Assembly (NCBI RefSeq): GCF_001320245.1
Contig: NZ_BCBA01000027.1
Coordinates: 62,001-126,000, forward strand
Source: Pseudomonas sp. NBRC 111124
Lineage (GTDB): Bacteria; Pseudomonadota; Gammaproteobacteria; Pseudomonadales; Pseudomonadaceae
Reading direction: 5' to 3'
Length of the DNA: 64,000 nt
The notes beneath the pieces were generated by a model. It was not told the origin of the DNA. It worked only from the letters and a program-made list of their open reading frames with translations, and did no database searches. This document shows, one piece after another, positions 19,638 to 29,387 of the stretch (the first letter of the stretch is position 1; each line of letters begins with the position of its first letter). A program made the translations under genes and the position numbers.

Positions 19638-19965
19638 GGCACCCTCCCATTTCGCCGAGGTCCAGTGCCACAGCGCCGAGTTGACGCTTGATATGCATGC
19701 CGTCGCGCACCGGGACCATGCAACTTTGCCGTGCGGGTACGCCGTCGATTTCAACGAGGCATTCAAAGCAAACACCCATCATGCAGTACGGAGCGCGGGA
19801 AACATTACCGACGATACTGGAGCGGAAATCACGGGCGCCTTGGGTCAGCAACGCGGCAGCCACACTGATGCCCTCGGCGACGCGCAATTCTTGCCCCTCG
19901 AATGTGATTTTTACCGTCCGCCCAGCAGGCGCGTTCGAAACAGAAAAAAGCGGCTTAGTGGTCAT
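19630..19965 (-). CDS. [2Fe-2S] ferredoxin-like oxidase subunit (HcnA-like)
   Basis: The 111-residue protein has a plant-type ferredoxin fold with cysteines in YCMMGVCFECLVEI and, 12 residues later, QSC. This matches the small iron-sulfur subunit of hydrogen cyanide synthase-like and opine-oxidase-like dehydrogenases. The gene overlaps both neighbours by 8-11 bases, so the three subunits are translationally coupled. Confidence 0.9.
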   Translation of the reverse strand: MTTKPLFSVSNAPAGRTVKITFEGQELRVAEGISVAAALLTQGARDFRSSIVGNVSRAPYCMMGVCFECLVEIDGVPARQSCMVPVRDGMHIKRQLGAVALDLGEMGGCHE

Positions 19966-21091
19966 GGGTAAAACTCGCGTTGGGGTCTAGGAATCTGTCG
20001 CTGTGGAACCCTTCGAAGTTCGGGGGTGAGGGTGTTATGCCCCCGACCCAGGGCCCGATGACGTAGGCGTGGATTGCCGCCAGTGTCACGCCGCTATGAC
20101 AAATAACGGCATAGGCCCCTGGGCACGTCGTCGAACTCTGGTACACCGGGTAGCCGTCGGGGGTTAAAGGCCGAATGGCGCCCCATGCTCGAACGAGCCT
20201 CACATCCTTGAGGGCGGGAAACGTATCTACAGCCCGTTCGGCGAGCCAGCTGATCTTGTCAGGTGTCGTGCGATCATCCAGACCGACATCTTCTGAAGTC
20301 GAGCCGATCTGCACCGACCCTTCCTTGGTCTGCCGCGCCTTGTTCGTCGGGTAGGGGATAAACGGCTTGAGCCGCTCGGTGATCAGCACTTGCCCGCGCG
20401 TCGGGCGGGTTGGGGCATGCAACCCCACTTGCGATGCCAACTCGGAGATCCCGATACCGGCGGCGAGTACGAGCCTGTCGCTGTTCCAGGATTGGCCATC
20501 CCGGGAACGCGCCGTGAATTTACCGGTACCGGGGTCCTGCGAGACCGCAACAACGTCAACGCCAGAAATGATATCTGCCCCCTTCATTTTCAGACCCGCA
20601 TGCAGTGCCCTGAGCAGCATCAAGGGGTTGGCGTGGCCATCATGAGTACCGAAGCTTCCGCCGACGACCTTGGGGCCTAGCCCAGGCAAATGCTGCTTCA
20701 GCTCTGCAGGGCCCATCATTTGATAGGGGATATCACCCACTGCTTTGTTGATTTTCTCAAGCAAGTCCGCCCGCGCTTGTACCTCTTTTTCGCTGAACCC
20801 AAGCCAGAAGCCGCCCGTTTGCTCAAGCCCCGTATCGACACCCGTCAGGCTGAGCAATTCCCGGTGCAGTTCCGGCCACTGTCTTACGGCATCGCGCGTC
20901 CATTGCGCATAGCGGGGCATCCCACCACCTTTGCTCGATAACCAGACCAGGCCAAAATTTCCCCGAGAGGCGCGTAATGCGGCATCCCCTTGGTCGAGGA
21001 CGGTGACCTTAAGGCCCCTGCGCGCGGCACCGTAGCCAATTGCCGCGCCGACGAGTCCACCGCCCACTACGATCATGTGTTCTTTGCTCAT
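19955..21091 (-). CDS. FAD-dependent amino-acid/opine oxidase subunit (DAO family, OoxB/HcnC-like)
   Basis: The 378-residue protein has the N-terminal FAD motif VVGGGLVGAAIGYGAARRG and the DAO fold through to the C-terminal DGYPVYQSS and HSGVTLAAIHAYVIG. It is likely the substrate-oxidising subunit of the complex made with the two downstream genes. The substrate is not fixed by sequence. The polyamine-type transporter and RidA next to it point to a secondary amine, opine or amino-acid derivative rather than glycine. Confidence 0.88.
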   Translation of the reverse strand: MSKEHMIVVGGGLVGAAIGYGAARRGLKVTVLDQGDAALRASRGNFGLVWLSSKGGGMPRYAQWTRDAVRQWPELHRELLSLTGVDTGLEQTGGFWLGFSEKEVQARADLLEKINKAVGDIPYQMMGPAELKQHLPGLGPKVVGGSFGTHDGHANPLMLLRALHAGLKMKGADIISGVDVVAVSQDPGTGKFTARSRDGQSWNSDRLVLAAGIGISELASQVGLHAPTRPTRGQVLITERLKPFIPYPTNKARQTKEGSVQIGSTSEDVGLDDRTTPDKISWLAERAVDTFPALKDVRLVRAWGAIRPLTPDGYPVYQSSTTCPGAYAVICHSGVTLAAIHAYVIGPWVGGITPSPPNFEGFHSDRFLDPNASFTHDH

Positions 21092-21183
21092 ACTTCACCT
21101 CCGCAACTGTGCGGCAGCTCTTGAAAAAAGGGCGAGCGGCTCCTCGCTGCCAAAGTCTTTGGAAGCGAAAAGTGCACCTGGGC

Positions 21184-21993
21184 CTATTTTTTACCGATTA
21201 ATACTTTGTCCAAACCGACAATACGGTCTAGCAAAAACATGAGGATCATCGTTCCCACAATCATTACCGTGGAAACCGAAGTCGTCACCGGGTCGGTCAT
21301 CAATGCGATCCGTTCATACAGGGCAACCGGAAGTGTCGTAGTACCCGGGGTGGAGACGAATATCGTCATGGTGACTTCATCGAAACTTTGAATGAAGGCC
21401 AATAACCAACCGCCGGCCACGCCTGGGAGAATCAAGGGAAACAACACTTTCCAAAAGGACACATATTTAGAGGCGCCGAGTGAGCGTGCCGCCAGTTCCG
21501 CATCGCGATCAATCCCGATGACAGCCGCCAGGGTAAGCCGCAGTGAGTAAGGCGTGACGATCAATGCATGCACCAATAACAGCCCGATGAACGAACCCGA
21601 AATCCCCGCCACTGAAAAGAACCTGAGAAACGCTACACCAAGCACGACATGAGGAATCATCAAGGGGGAGAGAATCAATGATGTAAGTGCTTCGCGTCCG
21701 GCGAAACGGTATTTGGCAATAGCTATCGCGGCGGGTACCGCGACAATGGACGCAATCGTCGCCGCGCCAAGCCCCAGCCACACCGAGAGCCAAAACGCAT
21801 TGATCAACTCCGGGGCGTCCCAAATGGCTTTGTACCACCGCCACGAGGCGCCGTCGAAAGGCATCGATATATAGCCCTTGTCTGAGAAAGAGACCAATAC
21901 AATGATCAACAGCGGCGCCACAATGAAACTGACGAACAGTGTGTGGAAGAGTATTGCAAAGGGTCCGTTACTTTCCAGGCTGCGATCACTCAT
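21184..21993 (-). CDS. ABC transporter permease, PotC-like
   Basis: The 269-residue membrane protein has about six transmembrane helices. It carries the permease EAA loop (ARSLGASKYVSFWKVLFPLILPG) near residue 175, which docks with the ATPase. It is the second permease of a spermidine/putrescine-type importer. It follows the other permease with a 4-base overlap. Its 3' end lies 92 bp before the oxidase genes on the same strand. Confidence 0.93.
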   Translation of the reverse strand: MSDRSLESNGPFAILFHTLFVSFIVAPLLIIVLVSFSDKGYISMPFDGASWRWYKAIWDAPELINAFWLSVWLGLGAATIASIVAVPAAIAIAKYRFAGREALTSLILSPLMIPHVVLGVAFLRFFSVAGISGSFIGLLLVHALIVTPYSLRLTLAAVIGIDRDAELAARSLGASKYVSFWKVLFPLILPGVAGGWLLAFIQSFDEVTMTIFVSTPGTTTLPVALYERIALMTDPVTTSVSTVMIVGTMILMFLLDRIVGLDKVLIGKK

Positions 21994-22859
21994 ACGAACA
22001 CCTGCTTGAATTTTCGCTCGATCAATCGATTGCTGCCGATCACCACGAAGACAATGGCAATAAGCAAGAGCACCGCAATGGAAGCGCCCAATGGCCAGTT
22101 CATCGTGGAGAGAAATTCATCGTAGATCGCCGTGGTGACGACTTTGACGCCGCGACCGCCGATCATCGCCGGCGTGGCGAAGGCCGAGGCAGACAAGGTA
22201 AAGACGATGATCCCGCCAGACAAAATACCCGGCATCAGCTGCGGCAGCACAACGCGCCTGAAGGTGGTCACCGGGCCGGCCCCGAGGGAGCGGGCCGCAT
22301 GGGCAATCTGGCCATCGACTTTTTGCAGCGTGCTCCATACCGAGATCACCATGAAAGGCATCATCACATGGGTCAGGGCAATCACTACCCCGGTCAGGGT
22401 AAACATGAGCTGTAGTGGCTGGTCGATCAGACCGAGTGCCATCAGCGCTGAGTTGATAAAACCTTCACGTCCCAACAACAGCGACCATCCCAACGTCCGT
22501 ACCACCACGGAAATGAGTAACGGGCCGAGTATCACGACGAAAAAGCCACCTTGCCATGCGGGCCGCATGCGCGAAAGGATCAGCGTTTCAGGAACGCCAA
22601 TGGCAATGCAGACGGCGGTGACGCCCAGTGACATCAAAGCGGTACGGGCAAACAGCTCGTAATAGAAACTGTCGCTGAGTACCTCCAGGTAACTGGCCAA
22701 GGTATAACTGTTTTGAGTGCCACTCATGGCGTCGAACACATTGAATGAAAGCATGCCAGTCAATGCGATGGGTACGACGAGCAACCCTAGAAACAACAGG
22801 AGCGCGGGCAGCGAGAGTACCCACTGAGCACCATTGGCGCGGTAGGTAGTGTCAGCCAT
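21990..22859 (-). CDS. ABC transporter permease, PotB-like
   Basis: The 289-residue membrane protein starts MADTTYRANGAQW. It has six predicted helices and the EAA loop ARSLGAGPVTTFRRVVLPQLMPG near residue 200. It pairs with the PotC-like permease. Start at 22859 is chosen because it gives the family N terminus and an 8-base overlap with the ATPase gene; the frame is open to 22946. Confidence 0.92.
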   Translation of the reverse strand: MADTTYRANGAQWVLSLPALLLFLGLLVVPIALTGMLSFNVFDAMSGTQNSYTLASYLEVLSDSFYYELFARTALMSLGVTAVCIAIGVPETLILSRMRPAWQGGFFVVILGPLLISVVVRTLGWSLLLGREGFINSALMALGLIDQPLQLMFTLTGVVIALTHVMMPFMVISVWSTLQKVDGQIAHAARSLGAGPVTTFRRVVLPQLMPGILSGGIIVFTLSASAFATPAMIGGRGVKVVTTAIYDEFLSTMNWPLGASIAVLLLIAIVFVVIGSNRLIERKFKQVFV

Positions 22860-23922
22860 GGGCGGCCTCCGCGGATACGACCTGCAGGTCGCCGTCGCCC
22901 CAACCGATGCCGACCGTTTCGCCTTCTTGAGGCTGGCGCTCGCCATTGTTCGGTGCTGTCATCTTCAACGCGCCCAAGGCGCTTTCGATTTCGTAATACC
23001 ACAGGCCACCGAGGAACAAACGTGATGCAATACGCCCCTCGGCTTTCCCAACGCCGGGCGGGGTGAAGCGGATGCGCTCAGGCCGGATGAACAGCATGGC
23101 GTCGTCGCCCACCTTGAGCTGCTGCCGGTTCGCGGGCACGACGATGCCGTCCAGGTGGACCAATGCCTGTCCCTGGGAGATGGACTTCACCTTGCCCATG
23201 AGAATATTGGTCTGACCCAGGAAGCGCATGGCGAAGCTGGAGGTGGGCTGGTCGTAGACATCTTGAGGCTTACCCAGCTCTGCGATGCAACCGTCGGCCA
23301 TCACAGCGATTCGGTCGCTCATTGTCATGGCTTCGACTTGGTCATGGGTGACCAAGATAGTAGTAATGCCGAGCCGGCGCTGGAGCGCCCGGAGCTCAAC
23401 ATGCATTTCACCCCTGAGCTTAGCGTCGAGGTTCGACATAGGCTCATCGAGCAGCAAGACACTCGGACGGATCGTCAAAACCCGTGCGATAGCGACACGC
23501 TGCCGTTGGCCACCGGACAACTCCCGTGGATAACGCGCCCCGAGCCCCGACAGACGGACCATCGCGAGCGCTTCTTCGACACGCGTCGCCAGCTCTTGTT
23601 TAGGCACTTTGCGCATCTGCAACCCGAAGCCGACGTTTTCGGCAACGGTCATATGCGGGAACAGTGCATAGCTTTGGAATACGATGCCCATGTCACGTTT
23701 TTCAGGCAGCATGCTGGTGATGTCGTTGCCACCGAGATGGACAGAACCCGTGGTAGGGGAAATAAATCCCGCGACCATCTGAAGTGTCGTCGTTTTTCCG
23801 CATCCCGAGCCACCCAGCAGCGAGATGAACTCACCGCTCTTAACCTCTAGGTCCAAGTTGCGCACAGCGGTAAAGCCGCCCGAATAGGTTTTCGAGAGCC
23901 CTCGGATAATCAAATTACTCAT
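22852..23922 (-). CDS. ABC transporter ATPase, PotA-like
   Basis: The 356-residue ATPase has Walker A LLGGSGCGKTT near residue 38, signature LSGGQRQRVAIARVL, and Walker B LLLDEPMSNLDAKLR. The C-terminal TOBE domain (residues about 260-350) is typical of PotA. It powers uptake through the PotB/PotC-like permeases. An ATG at 23922 is preferred; a TTG two codons upstream is also in frame. Confidence 0.94.
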   Translation of the reverse strand: MSNLIIRGLSKTYSGGFTAVRNLDLEVKSGEFISLLGGSGCGKTTTLQMVAGFISPTTGSVHLGGNDITSMLPEKRDMGIVFQSYALFPHMTVAENVGFGLQMRKVPKQELATRVEEALAMVRLSGLGARYPRELSGGQRQRVAIARVLTIRPSVLLLDEPMSNLDAKLRGEMHVELRALQRRLGITTILVTHDQVEAMTMSDRIAVMADGCIAELGKPQDVYDQPTSSFAMRFLGQTNILMGKVKSISQGQALVHLDGIVVPANRQQLKVGDDAMLFIRPERIRFTPPGVGKAEGRIASRLFLGGLWYYEIESALGALKMTAPNNGERQPQEGETVGIGWGDGDLQVVSAEAAHG

Positions 23923-23962
23923 GGCCAATACTCACTATTATTATCATCGTCGAGAAAAGCGC

Positions 23963-24994
23963 TCACTCAACGGTACGGCTCCACTGTTTTGTCCATTCAG
24001 CACGTTTACGGTTAACGGTGTCCCAGTCTATCGGCACCAGCTGCGCAAGCTTCTCTTCGCCATAAGGGACCTCTTCGGCCAAACCCTCTTCGAGCTTGGC
24101 TTGCCGGTTGACGGGGCCGAAGCCCTCGGTGGCGAACTTGGCCTGCACACTGGGAGACGCCAGGTATTGAATCAGCGCTTGAGATTTTTCTGCGAGCTTA
24201 TTCCCGGAAACTACACAGGCCGAAGCAATAATGGCGGGTGTGCCTTCTTTTGGATAAACAAACTCGATAGGAAAGCCTGTTTTTTTCAACGCCACGGCAC
24301 GGTTGCTACCCCAGACAGCAATATCGATATCGTTGCTCTGGAACATCTGCGCTAATTGGGCATTCGAAGAGGTCCACGCCAATACATTGGGCGCGACATT
24401 TTCACGAACGGCTTTGAAGCCTGGGTCCATATCATGCTCACCGCCACCGTTGATGCGGGAGAACATGATCAAGGTATTTAGGCCGAACGTACCGGAGATA
24501 GGGTTGGAGGCGACGCGCTTGGCATATTTGGGGTCCGCGATGTCGGACCACGATGTGGGCGCCGCCCAACCATTCTTGGCGAAGACTGCTTTATTGTAGG
24601 CAATGCCCGTCGCCACCAGCCCGATACCGACCGCCTTACCCTTGAAGTTCGAGGCTGCGGCGATATCGTAGATGTCCTGATACACCGGCGACTGCGCCAA
24701 GTTATCGCACAGGCCAAATTGCACGGCGTAATGCATGGGGCCGTCGTCAAACAAGGCAACGTTGATTTGCTGACTGGCTCGCTGCGCTTGCAATTTGGCA
24801 AGGTTTTCACTCGAGCTGCCCGGCACATAAACGACGTTGACATCATGCTTGGCTTCGAACTCGGGAAGGATGACCGTTTCAAAGGTCTTTTGAAAGTCGC
24901 CGGAATACCCTGCGAAATAGAGCGTGTCTTGCGCATACGCGCCGCTGCTAAGCGTAATGGCGCTGGCCAATGCAAAGGTGTTGATTTTTTTCAT
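23963..24994 (-). CDS. Periplasmic binding protein, PotD/spermidine-putrescine type
   Basis: The 343-residue protein has a signal peptide ending SSGAYA before QDTLYFAGYSG. It has the extracellular solute-binding family 1 pattern common to PotD-like proteins (TLIMFSRINGG, EFVYPKEGTPAI). It captures the substrate for the transporter encoded downstream. The real ligand is unknown, and polyamine-type binding proteins often bind opines or amino-acid derivatives. It is the first structural gene after the LysR gene. Confidence 0.9.
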   Translation of the reverse strand: MKKINTFALASAITLSSGAYAQDTLYFAGYSGDFQKTFETVILPEFEAKHDVNVVYVPGSSSENLAKLQAQRASQQINVALFDDGPMHYAVQFGLCDNLAQSPVYQDIYDIAAASNFKGKAVGIGLVATGIAYNKAVFAKNGWAAPTSWSDIADPKYAKRVASNPISGTFGLNTLIMFSRINGGGEHDMDPGFKAVRENVAPNVLAWTSSNAQLAQMFQSNDIDIAVWGSNRAVALKKTGFPIEFVYPKEGTPAIIASACVVSGNKLAEKSQALIQYLASPSVQAKFATEGFGPVNRQAKLEEGLAEEVPYGEEKLAQLVPIDWDTVNRKRAEWTKQWSRTVE

Positions 24995-25239
24995 GTCAGC
25001 TTCCCCTCCTCACGCGAGTTAACGAGGCAGTGGTCCGCCTCTGTTTTGACTCAATTGGGTAACATCAGTCGGCAGAAGCCCAGCTTCAATGCACGGACTA
25101 TAATTGTTGTCTTCCAGGAGACGCTTAGCGCCCCAGTTCCGGCTGAACACAACGTTAAGGGGAGCAGCGGTGGACAAGCAAATAGAATATCGCCTTGGCC
25201 TATGCACTGGTGATATACCCCCCCTCCCGGGAGCAATCC

Positions 25240-26157
25240 CTACGCCGGCGCTTTACACCCGAGGCTCTCGAGTTCGCGGGCCAGCACGTCTTTGACGGTC
25301 GTCACGAAGTCTGAAATCAACCGATCGTTCGCGCGCTCTTTGGGGTAGATGATGTACCCCTGATGTTTTACGGTGGGCAGAAAAGGCCGCGTCACCATGC
25401 CCGAATGGCGGTAATCCAATGAGGCGAGCGGGTTCACGATCGATAGGCCTAGCCCCTGCATGACCAGCGAACAGGTGATTGAACTGTAAGAGGTCTCTAG
25501 GCGAATGTGCCGGTCAATACCGGCGTTTTCAAAATGGGTGTCGACCAGTGAGTAGCCATGTTCGGTGCGGGGCAGCGAGATGAAAGGCTCATTCGCCAGG
25601 TCCTGGGGGGTTATCACGTCCTTGCGTGCGAGCCGATGGTCTGCAGGCATCACGCAGACGGCGTCTACCTCATACAGGTGCTCATAGGCCAGGCCATAGT
25701 TGTTATTGACCTGGGAGACCAAGCCGACATCACAGGTTTGATCTTCAACCCAGCGTGCCACTGTCGTTGCGTGGCCGGTATGGATGGACACGCTGACTTC
25801 GGGCAGATTTTGACAAAACTGCTGCATCACCCTGGGCACCAGGCCCAGCGCAAGCATCTGTACTGCGGCGACCGTCAGCGCGCCACCGCTGAACCGCTTG
25901 ATCCGCTTGGCGGCTTCGTCCAGATGGTGCAGCCCCGCAAAGCTTCGTTGTACCTCCTTGAAGAAGGACCGGGCGTCACTGGTGGGCACCAGTCGCCCTG
26001 GCAATCGCTCGAAAAGTTTCAAGCCGGTTTTTTGTTCAAGCAGCGCAATCGCTCTGCTCACATTAGGTTGTGAGGTGTGCAGCGTCTGCGCGGCCGCAGT
26101 GGTTGAGCCCGACAACATGACGGCCCTGAACGCCTCAATTTCAGAGAACCTCATCAT
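25240..26157 (-). CDS. LysR-family transcriptional regulator
   Basis: The 305-residue protein has an N-terminal winged helix (FRAVMLSGSTTAAAQTLHTSQPNVSRAIALLEQ) and a C-terminal periplasmic-binding-fold effector domain, as in OccR/NocR-type opine regulators. It is the first gene of the minus-strand cluster and is 245 bp upstream of the binding-protein gene. It is a likely local activator of transport and oxidation genes. Start at 26157 (MMRF) or the next ATG at 26154. Confidence 0.9.
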   Translation of the reverse strand: MMRFSEIEAFRAVMLSGSTTAAAQTLHTSQPNVSRAIALLEQKTGLKLFERLPGRLVPTSDARSFFKEVQRSFAGLHHLDEAAKRIKRFSGGALTVAAVQMLALGLVPRVMQQFCQNLPEVSVSIHTGHATTVARWVEDQTCDVGLVSQVNNNYGLAYEHLYEVDAVCVMPADHRLARKDVITPQDLANEPFISLPRTEHGYSLVDTHFENAGIDRHIRLETSYSSITCSLVMQGLGLSIVNPLASLDYRHSGMVTRPFLPTVKHQGYIIYPKERANDRLISDFVTTVKDVLARELESLGCKAPA

Positions 26158-26308
26158 GGAAAAGTCTCCAATATCGCTTTCTCCACAGCGCCAATATTCA
26201 GCTTGCCGGTATGCCGAATCAGTGTTTCAGCCTCTCTCAAAGCAATCACCCCCAATGCAGGACTCGCGCAGCGCTGCGTTAAACGCTTAATGTACCCCAG
26301 GTCCATCA

Positions 26309-27451
26309 TCACACGGCGACGGGATGCTCCTTCGCTGCGCCAGGCTCGACGATGGCGGCGCTCAGTCTTGCAGCAACCCTGCGCGTCGGCGATTCGTCGT
26401 AATTATCACCTGTTAGTCGCAGCTTACGCCTGTGGTCTTCCTCGGCGCCAAACGCGGCCTCAATCATGATGAGGTGCGCCATCACTTCATCGATGCCGTC
26501 AGAAAGAAACGCACGGACCAGGAAGTGTTCGACAGGAGTTGAGAAAAGCTCCGACGCTTGGGGGCTAGCTACACGCAGCAGCTCCCACCTGGCTTCCAGT
26601 GCCTGCCGCACATCCTCGGCGGTTGCCCAAGTTCGCAGCCACATAGGGCGTTCGGCTTCCTCCCACTCGTCGTGGTCCACTTGGAAGGAGCACGGCTCCC
26701 ACGTCAGCCGCTCAGGGTGGGGCGGCGGGTGCGGGAAAGCGCACAGGTCATCGTCGAGGGTATAGACCCAAGGCAGCCGGAAACCCCGCCAGTCCACTTC
26801 GGTCATCTCGGCCCAGTCTTCCCATGGCGCCAGTAGCAGGAAAAACAGTGCACGTTCTACCGCAGCGGGGAAGCGCCCGCTGTGGGGAACAATCTCGCCC
26901 AGATCCTTTCCGATGGGGAAATCCAGCCAGGAGAACTGGCGATTGCCCGATTCGCTGCGAACAGATACGTCCTCCTCTACGACCATCCAATGAAACTGGG
27001 ACAGGCGCTGAGCGTCCAGCTGCATGTCTGGATAGCAGCGCTCTAAGCGGGGCGCATTGAACAAAACCTCAAGTTCGGTATCGGCGAATCGACCCATCCG
27101 GGCATTGCCAAACTGGAAGGACGGGAGCTCATCGGCCATATCGAGCGGGCAGAGGTAACGCCGCTTAGTGGTGGTACGTTGAAACTCATGAGCCAACAGG
27201 CCAGCCACCTTAGCCATGTCTGGCATGGACGGGTTAGACAGATGAGGGGTGCTGCATGGCAGCCCCAGCGACCTAAGCGCATTGCCGATGGAGACCTCCA
27301 GCCCGAAGGTGGATTTTCCGCTGTAGTAGCGTTTGGTGAGCAACTCCTTCAGTGCGACGAACTCGCGGCTGCTCCAGAGATTCTGCGAGCCAGGTGGCGG
27401 GATGTCCCACAGCGCTTGAAGGGCAGCGACAAGAGATTTATCTGCGGACAT
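26309..27451 (-). CDS. Hypothetical protein, possible C-terminal HEPN-like domain
   Basis: The 380-residue protein is not recognised. It lacks signal peptides and membrane segments. It is rich in Trp and acidic stretches in the middle (WEDWAEMTEVDWRGF). The last 90 residues (from about HFLVRAFLSDGIDEVMAHLIMI to ARLSAAIV) have the helical rhythm of ApeA/HEPN-type C-terminal domains, but no clear RNase motif (R-x4-6-H) is present. It is divergent from the RES gene, so it could be a partner or an independent defence gene. Confidence 0.65.
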   Translation of the reverse strand: MSADKSLVAALQALWDIPPPGSQNLWSSREFVALKELLTKRYYSGKSTFGLEVSIGNALRSLGLPCSTPHLSNPSMPDMAKVAGLLAHEFQRTTTKRRYLCPLDMADELPSFQFGNARMGRFADTELEVLFNAPRLERCYPDMQLDAQRLSQFHWMVVEEDVSVRSESGNRQFSWLDFPIGKDLGEIVPHSGRFPAAVERALFFLLLAPWEDWAEMTEVDWRGFRLPWVYTLDDDLCAFPHPPPHPERLTWEPCSFQVDHDEWEEAERPMWLRTWATAEDVRQALEARWELLRVASPQASELFSTPVEHFLVRAFLSDGIDEVMAHLIMIEAAFGAEEDHRRKLRLTGDNYDESPTRRVAARLSAAIVEPGAAKEHPVAV

Positions 27452-27622
27452 GAGTGGCTCGACCCTCCCTGGAATATCTGTTCAAATGGTCCCTGATGGA
27501 GATTACCTTAATGGTACAGTGCAATCAGCTGCTACTTTTTTGGGGCTACATGGGCGCTGCAAGCGTTGCTAAATAGATGGCTCCAGCCCTATGCATGAGA
27601 AAAGAAACTTCAGGAAGAAGCG

Positions 27623-28487
27623 ATGATTTGTATTGAATGCGTCACTCCGGAACCTCTCAAGAAGCTGTTCGATGCGCACGGGCAGGAAGCTGGCTGCAAG
27701 TATTGCCAGCGCCGTGGCAACGCAATTGAATCCCAGATTCTATTTGAATACGTCTATGCCCGGGTCCGTGAGAATACTGCCCGTAAGGAGAATCTCTCGG
27801 ACTACGAGATTGGCATGTTGTATGGGGCTAGGGTTGAGCTATTCCCAATTGCAGAAATAGATATTGTTCTCTCAGAATGGTTTGATCTCGGCAACGAACC
27901 ATATTTCGACGATTTGTGTAGCGGTGTTCCAGACGAATTCAATCTAGATGACGCCGGCGACACTACGCACTTTTATGGCGAAGACGACGCGATGGAAGTA
28001 AACCTCTACGAGGGTCCTTGGAACCAGTTCGTTGAGGGTGTGCAATACACGCACCGGTTCTTCAACGCGAATGCCGGAAGATTTCTCGACTCGATTTTCT
28101 CCCTGCTGGTCGCCGATAACGAGCGCCTTAAGTCTGAAGCTATACGGACCATGGCCAATGGCGACTTGATGTACCGTGCGCGCCTTGCTAAAGGTTTCAG
28201 CGATGCGGAGAAGATAATTAATGATCCCGCAGGCCAATTCGGCCCTACTCCGACATTCCTTGCAAGCAGTCAAAGGATGACGCCGAACGGTATCTCTGCT
28301 CTGTACTGCGCGCTGGAGCGAGAGACCTGCCTGAGCGAAATACGCTCCATCACCGGGGACCATGTGGTGAGTACGGCGCTGACTCCAGTCGCCGAGCTGA
28401 AGCTCCTTGACCTCACAGCTCTAGAACAGCTTGAACCTCCGGATCTGTCGCTCCTGGACGTAGGGTTTCGTGAGACGGTACACCGCA
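27623..28487 (+). pseudogene. RES-domain (NAD-targeting toxin-like) gene, truncated by IS
   Basis: The frame encodes an N-terminal HEPN/RES-associated region with cysteines (MICIECV, CKYCQRRG) and then a RES-type core: LMYRARLA (conserved Arg) and MTPNGISALYCALERETCLSEIR (conserved Tyr/Glu region). RES proteins are toxins that degrade NAD. At 28488 the coding sequence runs into the end of an IS3 element, so the last part of the domain is lost. Sequence after the IS (29720 onward, SKGYLCTMEFERRYASSSYQH in one frame) may be a remnant but does not restore a RES C terminus. A ribosome site AGGAAGAAG precedes the ATG. Confidence 0.75.
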
Positions 28488-28505
28488 TGAATCGCCCCTG
28501 GTTTC

Positions 28506-29387
28506 CTAGACACTCTCCAAGCTCAGGAAATAGCGTTTCTCATACTCTATTGGAAACAGCTGCATAGCACTGCTGTGTCGGCGTTTAGGGTTATAGAACA
28601 TTTCGATGTAATCGAAAATATCACTTCGGGCTTCTTCACGGGTTGTGTAGATCTTTCGTCGGATGCGCTCCCGCTTCAAAAGTTGGAAAAAGCTCTCGGC
28701 TACGGCATTGTCGTGGCAGTTTCCCCGCCGACTCATGCTGCTGATTACATTGTTAGCCTTCAAGCAGCTTTGCCAATCTGAGCTACTGAACTGACTACCT
28801 TGATCTGAGTGAATCATCACTTGCTGCTGTGGCTTGCGTCGCCACACAGCCATCAACATTGCGTCGATAGCCAGGTCGCTGCACATCCTTGGCTTCATTG
28901 ACCAACCAATTACTTGGCGTGAGAACAGATCCAGCACTACCGCTAGATAGAGCCATCCTTCATAGGTGCGGATGTAAGTGATATCTGTCACCCAGACCTT
29001 GTTCGGCTCACTGACCTTGAACTGCCGCGCGAGGTGGTTGGGCGAGGCCACTGTTGGTTTTCCACCGTAAAACCCTGGACGCCGCCGATAGCCCGTTTGC
29101 GAACGTAGCCCCTCCGCCTGCATCAAGCGCCCGACTCGATTTCGTCCGCATTCCTCTCCCAGCTCACGTAGGTCATCGTGAATTTTGCGGTAGCCGTATA
29201 CACCTCCGCTTTCTAGCCAAGCGTGCTTGATCAAGCCAAGCAGACGTTGATCTTCTTTTGCTCGGGCAGATTGAGGCTCGGCCAGCCAGGCGTAGTAGCC
29301 GCTGGGGTGCACCTTGAGGGTTTGGCAAAGGCGCCGCACCGGGTAATCAGTCGAGTGCTTCTTGATGAAGGCGTACTTCAGCCGCAC
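28506..29387 (-). CDS. IS3-family transposase OrfB (DDE integrase)
   Basis: The 293-residue protein carries an HTH_21 region and an rve integrase core. The catalytic triad is visible as Asp in VTDITYIRT, Asp in IHSDQGSQF, and Glu in NAVAESFFQLLK. It overlaps the end of orfA by 10 bases, as expected for a -1 frameshift that makes the OrfAB fusion. Confidence 0.95.
   Translation of the reverse strand: MRLKYAFIKKHSTDYPVRRLCQTLKVHPSGYYAWLAEPQSARAKEDQRLLGLIKHAWLESGGVYGYRKIHDDLRELGEECGRNRVGRLMQAEGLRSQTGYRRRPGFYGGKPTVASPNHLARQFKVSEPNKVWVTDITYIRTYEGWLYLAVVLDLFSRQVIGWSMKPRMCSDLAIDAMLMAVWRRKPQQQVMIHSDQGSQFSSSDWQSCLKANNVISSMSRRGNCHDNAVAESFFQLLKRERIRRKIYTTREEARSDIFDYIEMFYNPKRRHSSAMQLFPIEYEKRYFLSLESV

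Noticed and set aside
19955..21091. True hydrogen cyanide synthase HcnC
   Set aside because: The neighbouring polyamine-type transporter, RidA and LysR do not fit an hcnABC operon, which lacks these; an opine-oxidase-like enzyme fits better.
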